A DNA stretch of 64,000 nucleotides from Melioribacter roseus (GTDB lineage Bacteria > Bacteroidota > Ignavibacteria > Ignavibacteriales > Melioribacteraceae): the NCBI GenBank assembly GCA_020722005.1, contig DYLP01000001.1:124001-188000 (forward strand). Direction: 5' to 3'. Under the pieces are notes generated by a model. That model did not search any database, was not told the DNA's origin, and was given only the letters and a program-made list of their open reading frames with translations. Of this stretch, positions 1 through 8,642 are shown piece after piece (position 1 is the first letter of the stretch; each line of letters begins with the position of its first letter). The position numbers and the translations under genes are program-made.

Positions 1-147
1 CGTTGCCGTCAATGCGGGTGGAGGGGGTATATGTCCACCATTGTAATTACATCCGAATCAATTAAGGCAATTCTGGTTTATAGCTTTTTGATACTGTTTA
101 CAGCCTATGTGGTGAGAATTTTAATTGCAAGATTTGTTGCAAATTAA
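1..147 (+). CDS. C-terminal end of a small zinc-ribbon/membrane protein (partial)
   Basis: Frame 1 is open from the window edge to TAA at 145-147, giving 48 residues. It begins with a short Cys-x2-Cys element (RCRQCGWRG), followed by about 24 hydrophobic residues (AILVYSFLILFTAYVV) and a basic tail. A CxxCGWRG knuckle followed by one membrane helix occurs in many small uncharacterised bacterial proteins. The start lies outside the window, so neither the full domain content nor the function can be given. A second frame (from base 2) also reads into a stop after 14 codons and is less convincing. Confidence 0.5.
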   Translation, partial: RCRQCGWRGYMSTIVITSESIKAILVYSFLILFTAYVVRILIARFVAN

Positions 148-267
148 ATTAATCTATCCTCATCGTCGGTATAAAGGATTGATTCAAATAATTTCTCGTC
201 AAGATTGGTTATTCAGGGTCAGTTTTTTAGAAATTTTAACGTTACGTTTTTACGTTTTAAATAAGAT

Positions 268-1920
268 TTAACTATCGTGCACGGGGAAAAATAATTTAGA
301 AGCTAATTCTTTATACGAATTAATCTGGCTTAGATCGTGAATCTTAATTTTCCCTCTGTTTTTTATAAGCCAGTTCAAAGTGATTTTCAGCCTTTCGAGG
401 TCTTTTTCTTTTATTTCCCTGAACAGCTCAACAGTACCGTCAAAATAGTCTTTTAAAATTACGTCAAAATATTTGTCAGATTCAGAAATGAAATTCCGTA
501 TCACAAGTTTCCCTTCGAGTAAAAGTAAATAGTCGTTTTTTCCCATGCCTGCTATTTCTATCAGTGCTTTTGCTTTGTTGACCGGTTCATTTAGAATTGA
601 GGCTTTTTGCAATTGTTTGAAAATTAGATTAATTACATCGCGAATTTCAGCGGCTTCTTCGAATTTTTTTTCTTTGCTCAGTGCTTTCATCTTTTGCAAT
701 AACCTGTCGAGAGCAGACTGATTCTTTCCTCTCAAAAACTCGTGTACAAGTTCCAGTTCCTTGCCATATTCGTTGAGGTCCTCATTGATACAAGGCGCAG
801 TGCATCTCTTAATGTCGAATAGATAGCATTTCCTTTTTTTGGAAAATTCTTTTCCCTTGCATTCTCTTAGTCTGAAAGTCTTGTCGATTATTTCTTTTAA
901 TAATCCTGCAATATCACGATTTGGATAGGGTCCGTAATAATCATTTCCATCGAAATCGAATTTTGAAGTTACTTCAACAACAGGAAAGCTCTCCTGCGAG
1001 GAAACTCTTATAAAATAATTTTGGGAATATTTTTTCAATAATTTATTATAAGCTGGTTTGTGCTTCTTTATCAGTTCGGCTTCTGCTAATAATGCAGTTA
1101 GCTCAGTATTTGTACGCAGGAAATCGATTTTGTCGGCTTTTGTAACAATTTTTTTTGTTTTACGCGGCGCATTACTTACAAAATAATTGGACAATCTTTT
1201 TTTAAGAGATTTGGCTTTCCCGATATAAAGAACGTCGTCCTGTTTGTCTTTGAAAAAATAGATGCCGGGAGTTTCAGGAATTTTAATGTAATCCTCGGCA
1301 AGGCTTTTTTTTATTAATCTGTAAGATTTGGCGGTGGCAAGTCTCTGGAAGCGTATCAGCTCCGATATTGTTTCAACATGGTGCTCTTCTATAAGCCGGT
1401 CGAACATTTTAATTAATATTCTAGCCGTTGCCATGGCATCGCCCAATCCAGTATGAACATGCCTGTGACGAATTTTTAAATGCCGCGTTAAACTTCCTAA
1501 AGCTTTACTCGGTAGTTCAGGATAGATACGCTTTGCCAATTCCAATGTACAAATGGCTGGATTTTCAGGCAATTCAAGTCCAGTTTTTAAGCATTCATAT
1601 TTCAAAAATGAATAGTCGAACTTAAGATTGTGAGCTACCAATATTGAATCTCCGAAGAATTCTATAATGTTGTTATAAATATCTTCAAAGTACGGCGCAT
1701 TTGACACGTCTTCATCAGTTATTCCGGTTAATTGAGTTATAACGGGCGGTATTTGTCTGCCTGGATTAATGTATGAAGAAAATGTATCAATTATTTTTTT
1801 GTTCCTTATCTTTACAATACCGATTTCAATTGCTCTTTCGTTCCGTGCCGATATTCCAGTAGTCTCGAAATCAAATACACAGTATTCTGCTTTGTCAAGT
1901 TTTATTTCCGTCAATTCCAT
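268..1920 (-). CDS. DnaQ-type 3'-5' exonuclease fused to UvrC-type GIY-YIG nuclease
   Basis: This 550-residue protein carries two nuclease domains. Residues 10-175 are a DEDDh exonuclease: D17/E19 in FDFETTG, D102 in HNLKFD, and H156/D161 near the end. Residues 213-300 are a GIY-YIG domain with GIY at 219-221, YIG at 232-234 and R242, as in the N-terminal half of UvrC. A UVR/UvrB-binding-like helix pair with FEEAAEIRD follows at about 410-445. The UvrC C-terminal RNase H-like nuclease and helix-hairpin-helix motifs are absent, so this is not UvrC itself but resembles Cho or the mycobacterial exonuclease-GIY-YIG fusions. A role in DNA repair or damaged-strand processing is inferred. It is a single gene facing left, with no close partner. 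Confidence 0.9.
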   Translation of the reverse strand: MELTEIKLDKAEYCVFDFETTGISARNERAIEIGIVKIRNKKIIDTFSSYINPGRQIPPVITQLTGITDEDVSNAPYFEDIYNNIIEFFGDSILVAHNLKFDYSFLKYECLKTGLELPENPAICTLELAKRIYPELPSKALGSLTRHLKIRHRHVHTGLGDAMATARILIKMFDRLIEEHHVETISELIRFQRLATAKSYRLIKKSLAEDYIKIPETPGIYFFKDKQDDVLYIGKAKSLKKRLSNYFVSNAPRKTKKIVTKADKIDFLRTNTELTALLAEAELIKKHKPAYNKLLKKYSQNYFIRVSSQESFPVVEVTSKFDFDGNDYYGPYPNRDIAGLLKEIIDKTFRLRECKGKEFSKKRKCYLFDIKRCTAPCINEDLNEYGKELELVHEFLRGKNQSALDRLLQKMKALSKEKKFEEAAEIRDVINLIFKQLQKASILNEPVNKAKALIEIAGMGKNDYLLLLEGKLVIRNFISESDKYFDVILKDYFDGTVELFREIKEKDLERLKITLNWLIKNRGKIKIHDLSQINSYKELASKLFFPVHDS

Positions 1921-2082
1921 GTTTCGTCAAATAATACTTCGATAATTTACATAACTAAAATACATAGAGAAAATTCATATTACTATGATGTTTATAAATT
2001 TTAAATTATCGTTTAGTTGAATCATACAGGAGAACGGTTAATTCGCAATTTACTTTAGCTCTGCTATTTCATAAAAAAGTAA

Positions 2083-2113
2083 TTGGTTATAAATGAACAA
2101 TTCTTTATACTTG
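2083..2113 (+). promoter_or_regulatory. Candidate Bacteroidota-type promoter for the ymdB-like gene
   Basis: TTG at 2083-2085, exactly 20 bases, then TATACTTG at 2106-2113 (consensus TAnnTTTG, one mismatch). Transcription would start near 2120, about 30 bases before the ATG. Confidence 0.5.
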
Positions 2114-2149
2114 TTACCTTAAGTACAATTTAAATTAAAAAAGAAAGTT

Positions 2150-2956
2150 ATGAATATTAATATATTGTTTATAGGGGATATTGTCGGCCAACCGGGACTC
2201 GATATAGTCCAGATGTGGCTGCCCGGACTTCAAAAAAAATACAGAGCCGACCTTACAATTGTAAACGGAGAAAATGCTTCTGACGGCAAAGGGTGTACCG
2301 AAAAGGAAGCCAGGGTACTTTTTGACCTTGGTGTTGATGTAATAACAGGCGGAAATCACACGTGGGATAAACATCAGTCACAGGAATATTTACGTCAAGA
2401 AAATCGTGTCCTGAGGCCTCTTAACTATCCGAAAGGAACTTACGGAAACGGTTATTACGTGGCTGAAACTAAGAAAGGGAAAGTAGCCGTTATTAATTTG
2501 CAAGGCAGAGCGTTTATGGCTCCTATCGATTGTCCCTTTAGAACCAGCGAATGGGTGCTTTCAAAACTTGAAGGTACTACAAAAGTAATTGTCGTCGATT
2601 TTCATGCCGAAGCTACTGCCGAGAAACTTGCAATGGTAAATTTTCTTGATGGTAAAGTATCTGCTTTGGTCGGTACGCACACGCATATTCAAACTGCTGA
2701 CGAAAGAATTTTTCCGAACGGAACAGGTTATATTACCGATTGCGGAATGACAGGTCCGTACGATTCTGTAATCGGTATGAAAACCGAAGCTGCTATTAAT
2801 CGTTTCCTTTATCAAACTCCTCAGAAATATCAGGTGGCAAAAGAAAATGTGCATCTGTGTGGACTATTTTTAAAGATAGATACAATTACAGGCAAGACGG
2901 TTGAGATAGAGAGGATCCTGATTCCTGAATTTAACAAAATGGCGCCGGCAAACTGA
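2150..2956 (+). CDS. ymdB: YmdB/TIGR00282-family metallophosphoesterase
   Basis: The 268-residue product matches the usual length of YmdB-type calcineurin-fold phosphodiesterases, which hydrolyse 2',3'-cyclic nucleotides. Metal-binding blocks are all visible: G9-D10 in FIGDIVG, E41-N42 in NGENA, N69-H70 in GGNHTWD, DFHAEAT near 150 and GTHTHIQTAD near 175-184, followed by the family-typical TDCGMTGPYDSVIG. No signal peptide, so cytoplasmic. The ATG at 2150 follows AAGAAAG, a weak ribosome site. The substrate in this organism is unknown; the family name rests on the Bacillus protein. Confidence 0.92.
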   Translation: MNINILFIGDIVGQPGLDIVQMWLPGLQKKYRADLTIVNGENASDGKGCTEKEARVLFDLGVDVITGGNHTWDKHQSQEYLRQENRVLRPLNYPKGTYGNGYYVAETKKGKVAVINLQGRAFMAPIDCPFRTSEWVLSKLEGTTKVIVVDFHAEATAEKLAMVNFLDGKVSALVGTHTHIQTADERIFPNGTGYITDCGMTGPYDSVIGMKTEAAINRFLYQTPQKYQVAKENVHLCGLFLKIDTITGKTVEIERILIPEFNKMAPAN

Positions 2957-3043
2957 ATTATCTTTTACCTGCTTATTATTTTTCTCTTTGAGATGAAATG
3001 AATAATTTTCGTATAAGATTTTAAATTAATTGAGAATTATTAA

Positions 3044-3928
3044 ATGGCTGTTATATTAGATGGTAAAAAAATAGCTTCTGAAATCAAAGCCGAACTCAAA
3101 GAAAGTATTCAAAAACTGAAATCTGAAGGGAAACCCGTTCCAGGACTGGTTGCCATTTTAGTGGGCGAAAATCCTGCATCGAAAGTTTATGTCTCCTCGA
3201 AAAGCAAGGATTGCGAAGAGATTGGCATTAAATCGAAAGTCGAAGCATTGCCTCAAAATACAACCGAAGAAGAATTGCTTGATTTAATAGCAAAATATAA
3301 CAATGATCCCGAATATCACGGAATTCTTGTCCAGTTACCTTTACCTGAACATATCAACGAGAATCGTGTAATCGAAGCTATTGTCCCTTCGAAGGATGTG
3401 GACGGATTCCATCCGCAGAACGTTGGAAATCTTGTTATAGGGAAAAACACTTTCTATCCGTGTACACCTTACGGAATTATGGAGATACTAAGACGTTATC
3501 AGATCGAAACGCACGGTAAGCATGTCGTTGTGGTAGGAAGAAGCAATATTGTAGGTAAACCAATAGCAAACATGATGTTGCAGAAAAAAGAAGGGGCTAA
3601 TTCAATTGTCACCGTGTGTCATTCGGCAGCAGTTGATCTGTCGCGATTTACTAAAGAAGCTGATATTCTGATTGCCGCCATCGGAAAACCGAAATACATT
3701 AAAGCTGCTATGGTGAAAGAAGGTGTAGTTGTAGTCGATGTAGGCATTAATAGAATTGAAGATAGTGCTACAAAAACCGGATACCGACTCGTCGGAGATG
3801 TGGACTTTGAAGAAGTATTCGATAAAGCTTCTTATATTACGCCTGTTCCAGGTGGAGTTGGATTGATGACGCGTGCAATGCTTTTGCGTAATACATTCGA
3901 AGCATACCAAAAGATCATGGGTAATTAA
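3044..3928 (+). CDS. folD: Methylenetetrahydrofolate dehydrogenase/cyclohydrolase FolD
   Basis: FolD interconverts 5,10-methylene- and 10-formyl-tetrahydrofolate with NADP(H). The 294-residue product has the active-site Y49/K53 in [16 protein letters not shown] near 98, the PSKDVDGF segment, the nucleotide-binding GRSNIVGKP near 167 and the closing PVPGGVG near 270. Length and order are normal. It heads a dense rightward run: deoC begins one base after its stop, followed by the HicB-like gene, trmH and aroA with 1- to 4-base overlaps. It probably supplies one-carbon units in the cytoplasm. Confidence 0.97.
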   Translation: MAVILDGKKIASEIKAELKESIQKLKSEGKPVPGLVAILVGENPASKVYVSSKSKDCEEIGIKSKVEALPQNTTEEELLDLIAKYNNDPEYHGILVQLPLPEHINENRVIEAIVPSKDVDGFHPQNVGNLVIGKNTFYPCTPYGIMEILRRYQIETHGKHVVVVGRSNIVGKPIANMMLQKKEGANSIVTVCHSAAVDLSRFTKEADILIAAIGKPKYIKAAMVKEGVVVVDVGINRIEDSATKTGYRLVGDVDFEEVFDKASYITPVPGGVGLMTRAMLLRNTFEAYQKIMGN

Positions 3929-3929
3929 T

Positions 3930-4799
3930 ATGGAATCGAATCTTCTCGACAAAATAATTTCACAAGTACTCGTAGAAAAATCGTTACAGGAATTTTATTG
4001 CAAAGGCGGTACGTGCGAAGGCTGGGAACGTAATGTAGTCGATCAACCGATGGCTGTAAAAAATATTATCGACAACGGAGCCGACCGAATTGCCGCTGGC
4101 ATGGGAATTGGCGACAAAATTTCGGATAAGTCGATAGCCAGGATGATCGACCATACTCTCTTAAAACCCGAAGCCACATCCGACGACATAAAAAAATTAT
4201 GTGAGGAAGCCAGAACTTATCATTTCGCGTCTGTATGCGTTAACCCGTGTTATGTCTCTTTATGCAAAGACCTGCTGCAGGGCTCGGACGTTAAAGTTTG
4301 CACTGTTATCGGTTTCCCGCTCGGAGCAACAACTACAGAAGTAAAAAGATTCGAAGCTGAACAGTCATTGAAAAACGGCGCTCAGGAAATTGATATGGTA
4401 ATCAATGTCGGTATGCTTAAGGAGGGTAATTATGATTATGTATTTAACGATATTAATCAGGTTGTGCTAGCAGCAAAAAAATACAACGCACTATGCAAAG
4501 TTATAATCGAAACGGCTCTCCTGACCGATGAAGAAAAAGTTAAAGCCTGCATTATTAGTAAAGAAGCCAAAGCAGATTTTGTAAAAACATCAACAGGATT
4601 CAGCAAAGGCGGAGCAACTGCAGGCGACGTTGCCTTGATGAAATATGTCGTTGGATCCTCAGTCGGTGTGAAAGCTTCCGGAGGTATCAGAACAGCAGAA
4701 GATGCCATGCTGATGATTAAAAGCGGCGCCGATCGAATTGGCGCAAGCGCAAGCGTCAAAATAGTAAAAGGCGAATCGAATAAGAGTGGCGGCTATTAA
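3930..4799 (+). CDS. deoC: Deoxyribose-phosphate aldolase with unusual N-terminal extension
   Basis: DeoC cleaves 2-deoxyribose-5-phosphate to glyceraldehyde-3-phosphate and acetaldehyde. The class I aldolase core runs from about residue 67 ([11 protein letters not shown]) to the end, with [21 protein letters not shown], the Schiff-base lysine segment VKTSTGF and the phosphate-binding KASGGIR and GADRIGAS. I chose the ATG at 3930, one base after the folD stop; an upstream ATG at 3873 lies inside folD. Ahead of the core are 66 extra residues beginning with an amphipathic helix ([17 protein letters not shown]) and including [10 protein letters not shown] and a second GADRI motif (50-54). Such a tip resembles the encapsulation peptides of microcompartment enzymes, but no shell gene is in the window. 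Confidence 0.93.
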   Translation: MESNLLDKIISQVLVEKSLQEFYCKGGTCEGWERNVVDQPMAVKNIIDNGADRIAAGMGIGDKISDKSIARMIDHTLLKPEATSDDIKKLCEEARTYHFASVCVNPCYVSLCKDLLQGSDVKVCTVIGFPLGATTTEVKRFEAEQSLKNGAQEIDMVINVGMLKEGNYDYVFNDINQVVLAAKKYNALCKVIIETALLTDEEKVKACIISKEAKADFVKTSTGFSKGGATAGDVALMKYVVGSSVGVKASGGIRTAEDAMLMIKSGADRIGASASVKIVKGESNKSGGY

Positions 4800-5029
4800 T
4801 GGTTTTAGATTTACTTGTTTTAAAAACCGACGACGGCTACACCGCTGAAATTCCTTCTATGAAAGGTTGTGAAAGCTGGGCTCATAATGAAGATGACGCA
4901 ATTGAAAAAACTCTCGAATTACTAAGATTTTACCTCCAGCTAAAACCAGATTTTAAATTCAAAATTGATAGGGCAAGGAAAGAAGGCAATAAGATCGTTT
5001 ATAAAGTAATTTTCAACAAAGATTCATGA
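4799..5029 (+). CDS. Orphan HicB-like (UPF0150 fold) small protein
   Basis: This 76-residue protein has the short beta-beta-beta-alpha pattern of HicB/UPF0150 domains: a strand pair with GYTAEIPSMKGCESWA, then a helix DDAIEKTLELLRFYL. HicB proteins are normally antitoxins beside HicA, an mRNA interferase. No HicA-sized partner is present, and no DNA-binding tail follows the domain. The ATG overlaps the deoC stop by one base (TAATG), and the stop overlaps the trmH ATG by four bases, so it is translationally coupled inside a metabolic operon. A non-toxin-antitoxin role, perhaps as a small binding protein, is inference. Confidence 0.75.
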   Translation: MVLDLLVLKTDDGYTAEIPSMKGCESWAHNEDDAIEKTLELLRFYLQLKPDFKFKIDRARKEGNKIVYKVIFNKDS

Positions 5030-5616
5030 GAAAATTTCGTACCGAAAGTAGAATTAAAAAAATATCGGATACTATCAGGAACAGGCAGTTTTCACTGAGA
5101 GTCGTAATTGAAAATGTGCACGACCCACATAACGTTAGCGCAATTTTCAGGACGTGTGATGCAGTAGGTGTTCCGAAAGTTTCACTCATTTATACTGTGG
5201 AAGAATTTCCTAAAATTAGTAAAGTTACTTCTGCTTCGGCTAAAAAATGGATTGAAACTGAAAAATTCAATAGTGTAACTGAAGGAGTTGATTCACTGCA
5301 TACTGAAGGCTTCAAAGTACTTGCCAGTGCTGTCGATAAAAATGCCCGAAATTTGTATGACCTTGATTTAACGGGGAAAATAGCACTTGTGTTTGCTAAT
5401 GAACACAGAGGAATTTCTGAGGAAATGAAAAAAAAAGCCGATGAGCTCTTTTATATCCCTATGTACGGAATGATTCAAAGTTTGAATGTTTCGGTTGCGG
5501 CTGCAGTTGCACTCTACGAATCTCAAAGACAAAGAAAAATTAAAGGGATGTATGGTAAAAGCGAACTTACTGAAGAAGAAATTAATAAACTTATCGATAA
5601 TTGGTGCGAAAAATGA
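5026..5616 (+). CDS. trmH: tRNA (guanosine-18-2'-O)-methyltransferase, SpoU/TrmH family
   Basis: A 196-residue SPOUT methyltransferase that 2'-O-methylates tRNA using S-adenosylmethionine. The three SpoU motifs are clear: HNVSAIFRTCDAVG near 34-48, VFANEHRGIS around residue 125, and SLNVSVAAAVALYE near 150. The N-terminal stretch, with basic residues preceding RQFSLRVVIENVHDPHN, matches TrmH more closely than TrmL or RlmB, so Gm18 is the likely product. It starts with ATGA overlapping the upstream gene and ends with ATGA overlapping aroA, indicating co-translation. Confidence 0.88.
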   Translation: MRKFRTESRIKKISDTIRNRQFSLRVVIENVHDPHNVSAIFRTCDAVGVPKVSLIYTVEEFPKISKVTSASAKKWIETEKFNSVTEGVDSLHTEGFKVLASAVDKNARNLYDLDLTGKIALVFANEHRGISEEMKKKADELFYIPMYGMIQSLNVSVAAAVALYESQRQRKIKGMYGKSELTEEEINKLIDNWCEK

Positions 5617-6893
5617 TCCAGAAATTTCATAAGGTCAATAAGATTAAAGGTGAACTCCGTTTGCCCGGTGATAAATCGATTTCTCACAGAGCCGTAATGT
5701 TTGCTTCTATGGCAGAAGGCAAATCGTTGATAAAAAATTGCTCTAATTCTGCCGATGTTAATTCCACCATCGAATGCTTTGGCAAACTGGGAGTTGATAT
5801 AGAAAAAAAAGACGAATTGCTGGTTATAAATGGTGTCGGGCTAAAAAAATTCAAAGAACCCACATCTGAATTGTATGCAGGAAATTCAGGTACAACAGCA
5901 CGATTGCTGACCGGCATATTGGCTGCTCAGAATTTTAAATCTGTTATCACAGGCGACAGTTCATTATCCAAGCGTCCGATGAAAAGAATTATTGAACCGA
6001 TGCATAAGATGGGAGCCACAATTGAAGCATCCGAAACAGGCACACTCCCGATTACAATTTATCCTTCGGGCAGTCTTCATGCAATCGAATATGTGATGAA
6101 TGTACCCAGCGCTCAGGTTAAAAGTGCAATCATTCTGGCTGCATTACATTTACAAGATATAACGGTAATTTACGAGCCCGTTCCCACACGCAATCACACC
6201 GAGATAATGCTAGGACTGGAAACCGAGTTCGACGGTACTAAGAAAAAGATTTATGCTTCGACAAAAAATTATCCCGCTCCATTTGAAATGACTGTCCCAT
6301 CAGACATTTCCACAGCGGCTTTCTTTATCGTTTTGACTCTCCTTATTGCAGACTCGGAACTTATAATTAGAAATGTATCGTTAAATGAAACACGTACAGG
6401 CATCCTTGCAGTTTTGAAAATGATGGGCGCCAATATCTTAATTGAAAATGAATCTTTCGAAAGAGGTGAAAAAAAGGGCGACATCCGTGTTCTGTCGAGC
6501 GAACTTGTAAATACCGAAATTTCGAAAGAGATTATTCCAAATATAATAGATGAAATCCCGATTCTCTCCGTAGCCGGTATTTTTGCTGAGGGAAACTTCA
6601 GAATAAACCATGCCAAAGAATTACGTTATAAAGAATCCGACCGCATTGCAGCTCTTTGTAACAATTATAAAAAGTTAGGACTTTATGTTGAAGAATTCGA
6701 AGATGGATTTGAGGTAAGCGGAAATATAAAGAACAACGATCTAGTTTTTGAAAGTTACGGTGACCATCGTATTGCAATGGCATTAGCTGTTCTATCGATG
6801 GTTCTTAAACAGGGAGGCAGTATAAATGAATTTGAATCGGTCGCAATTTCAAATCCCGATTTTTTGAAACAATTAAACGAGATTGCTAAATAA
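5613..6893 (+). CDS. aroA: 5-enolpyruvylshikimate-3-phosphate synthase
   Basis: AroA transfers enolpyruvate from PEP to shikimate-3-phosphate, the sixth step of the chorismate pathway. The 426-residue product shows LPGDKSISHRA at the N-terminus, GNSGTTARL near 88, SLSKRPMKR, the PSAQVKSA segment, and RYKESDR followed by GDHRIAMA near the C-terminus. The ATG at 5613 overlaps the trmH stop (ATGA); a TTG four codons upstream is less likely. It ends directly against the convergent bshC. Together with the DAHP synthase and TyrA genes at 30570-32673 it contributes to aromatic amino-acid synthesis, although those genes are 24 kb away. Confidence 0.96.
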   Translation: MIQKFHKVNKIKGELRLPGDKSISHRAVMFASMAEGKSLIKNCSNSADVNSTIECFGKLGVDIEKKDELLVINGVGLKKFKEPTSELYAGNSGTTARLLTGILAAQNFKSVITGDSSLSKRPMKRIIEPMHKMGATIEASETGTLPITIYPSGSLHAIEYVMNVPSAQVKSAIILAALHLQDITVIYEPVPTRNHTEIMLGLETEFDGTKKKIYASTKNYPAPFEMTVPSDISTAAFFIVLTLLIADSELIIRNVSLNETRTGILAVLKMMGANILIENESFERGEKKGDIRVLSSELVNTEISKEIIPNIIDEIPILSVAGIFAEGNFRINHAKELRYKESDRIAALCNNYKKLGLYVEEFEDGFEVSGNIKNNDLVFESYGDHRIAMALAVLSMVLKQGGSINEFESVAISNPDFLKQLNEIAK

Positions 6894-8519
6894 TTACAGC
6901 TCGAGTATTTGATGCTCGAATTTGTTAATTGACAATTCGTTATATATCCATCTGAGTATATCAAGTCCGTACTTATTTGCAAAGTAAGCGAAATTCAGTT
7001 CCCTTTCCTGGAGATTTTCATTGGGATACAGAACGTTTTGTATCTTTTTAAGTTGCCTAATCGTTACTTCATGCTTTCGCTTTTCGGCGTCGATGGCTTT
7101 GTTTTTCAAAAGCTTAAGACTTTCGTTAATTCTTGTGCTCGTCTTTTCCGTCAATTCGGGCATAGTTTTTTCTATTTTACTCAAAAAGTTACCGAGTTCG
7201 TTTAATACAGCGTTAATTTTATCCTGGATATCCTCAAAGACGGAATCGATATTATTATCGCTGGTGCGAGCAATTATCTTTTCGATTAAATCTTCTTGCG
7301 GGCAGAAGACCTCTTCAATTTTCAACTGGTATTTATTCAACAAAGATCCAATATTATTTTCCAGAATTGTTGCCGATGCTCTCGGATAAATATATGGCAT
7401 ATTGATGTCGAAAAATTTGTAGAGCGGTGTCAGTTGAGCGAAATAACTAATTTCGGCAGGTCCTGCAACATAAAAGCCTGTGGGTAAAAGATAATCCTGG
7501 CAAATTGGTCTCAATAAAACATTAGGGCTGAACCTCTCGGGAGCAAATTCTAATTGAGAGACCATGTCGTCGTAGGAAAATTTTTTCCTTCTGCCTTTTA
7601 ATCTGAAACCTTCCTCAAGTGGTTCTATAGAGAGTCTTTCATTTTCATCGAGGTAAAAAAGATTTACCGGTTTTACTTTTACCTGAGCGTGGTAAATTTC
7701 TTCCAGCTCTGCACTGCGTTCCACCAAAGAAAGTGTGTGTTCCTTATAGTTGTTCAGCTCTTTTCTGAATACAGGCGTTAATATTTTTTTTACTTCAGGG
7801 TCTGAAGGATTGAAAACAATCAATCCGTATTCATCAAATAATCGTACGAATAAATTTTTAAAACTATCAAGAAAGGTTGTATCAGGTTGATAAAAGGATT
7901 TTAGCAAATCCATCAATGTCATTTTGAATTCAGATTCACGGAGGGATGCAGATAATTCGTCCAGTACTTCCCTGAGATTGTGGCTGAATTTGATATTGCC
8001 AACGCTGCCTCTGTTAATGTTTTCATCCAGTCCATCGCTGTAGACGAGAGTTTTAAGTGAATTATCTCTGTCGAGTATATTTATTTTCCTTACTTCATCG
8101 AAATCGTGGTCGTCAGCTTCGAGCCAGAAAACGGGCACAAAATTAAAGTTGTCGTATTTATCATTTAAGTAAATTGCCAGTTTGATAGCTGTAATCGTCT
8201 TATAAAACGTGTAAAGAGGTCCCCCAAATATTCCTAACTGCTGTCCGGTAACAACCGCTATTGTATTCTGGGAATTTAATTCTTCGATGTTGGAAAGCGT
8301 TAATTTCGATGCACGGATGTTTCTGTACTGCTCTTTTATTATCGAGGTTAATTTTTCTCTGTGAGGGCGTTCGTGAGATAGAATAGAGTTAAAGTGATTA
8401 ACATAATCTTGTTCATTACGAAAATTTTTACTATAAAATTTTTGTACGTTTTCGAATTCATAAAGATAGTCGAGAAATAAATTCGGATTGCCGGGTATGT
8501 CAGAATAATTTATGTACAT
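6894..8519 (-). CDS. bshC: Putative cysteine ligase BshC (bacillithiol synthesis)
   Basis: BshC adds cysteine to glucosaminyl-malate, the last step of bacillithiol formation. The 541-residue product has the family signature VVTGQQLGIFGGPLYTFYKT near residues 90-110, FWLEADDHDFDEV near 150, and PRASATILE in the second half, followed by the long coiled-coil region typical of the family (roughly 420-490). The length is normal. bshA and bshB are not in the window. The low-molecular-weight thiol is therefore predicted to be bacillithiol or a derivative, as in many Bacteroidota. The gene stands alone facing left; its stop is adjacent to that of aroA. Confidence 0.92.
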   Translation of the reverse strand: MYINYSDIPGNPNLFLDYLYEFENVQKFYSKNFRNEQDYVNHFNSILSHERPHREKLTSIIKEQYRNIRASKLTLSNIEELNSQNTIAVVTGQQLGIFGGPLYTFYKTITAIKLAIYLNDKYDNFNFVPVFWLEADDHDFDEVRKINILDRDNSLKTLVYSDGLDENINRGSVGNIKFSHNLREVLDELSASLRESEFKMTLMDLLKSFYQPDTTFLDSFKNLFVRLFDEYGLIVFNPSDPEVKKILTPVFRKELNNYKEHTLSLVERSAELEEIYHAQVKVKPVNLFYLDENERLSIEPLEEGFRLKGRRKKFSYDDMVSQLEFAPERFSPNVLLRPICQDYLLPTGFYVAGPAEISYFAQLTPLYKFFDINMPYIYPRASATILENNIGSLLNKYQLKIEEVFCPQEDLIEKIIARTSDNNIDSVFEDIQDKINAVLNELGNFLSKIEKTMPELTEKTSTRINESLKLLKNKAIDAEKRKHEVTIRQLKKIQNVLYPNENLQERELNFAYFANKYGLDILRWIYNELSINKFEHQILEL

Positions 8520-8548
8520 TAAAACCTCAGACTTAATGAAAAATATTT

Positions 8549-8556
8549 TATATTTG
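8549..8556 (+). promoter_or_regulatory. Possible -7 element (TATATTTG) upstream of the ROK kinase
   Basis: An exact TAnnTTTG match 87 bases before the ATG, but without TTG at the 20-base spacing seen elsewhere in the window, so support is weak. Confidence 0.25.
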
Positions 8557-8642
8557 TCGAAGAAATAAGATGCAGATTTACGATATCAAAATAATAAAAA
8601 ATCCATTAGACTAAAATCGATAAATAGAAAAGGGAGATTTTC

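Noticed and set aside
1-46. Alternative frame reading a Gly-rich end (VNAGGGGICPPL) at the left edge
   Set aside because: Only 14 codons to a stop, no recognisable ending; frame 1 gives a better zinc-ribbon plus helix pattern.
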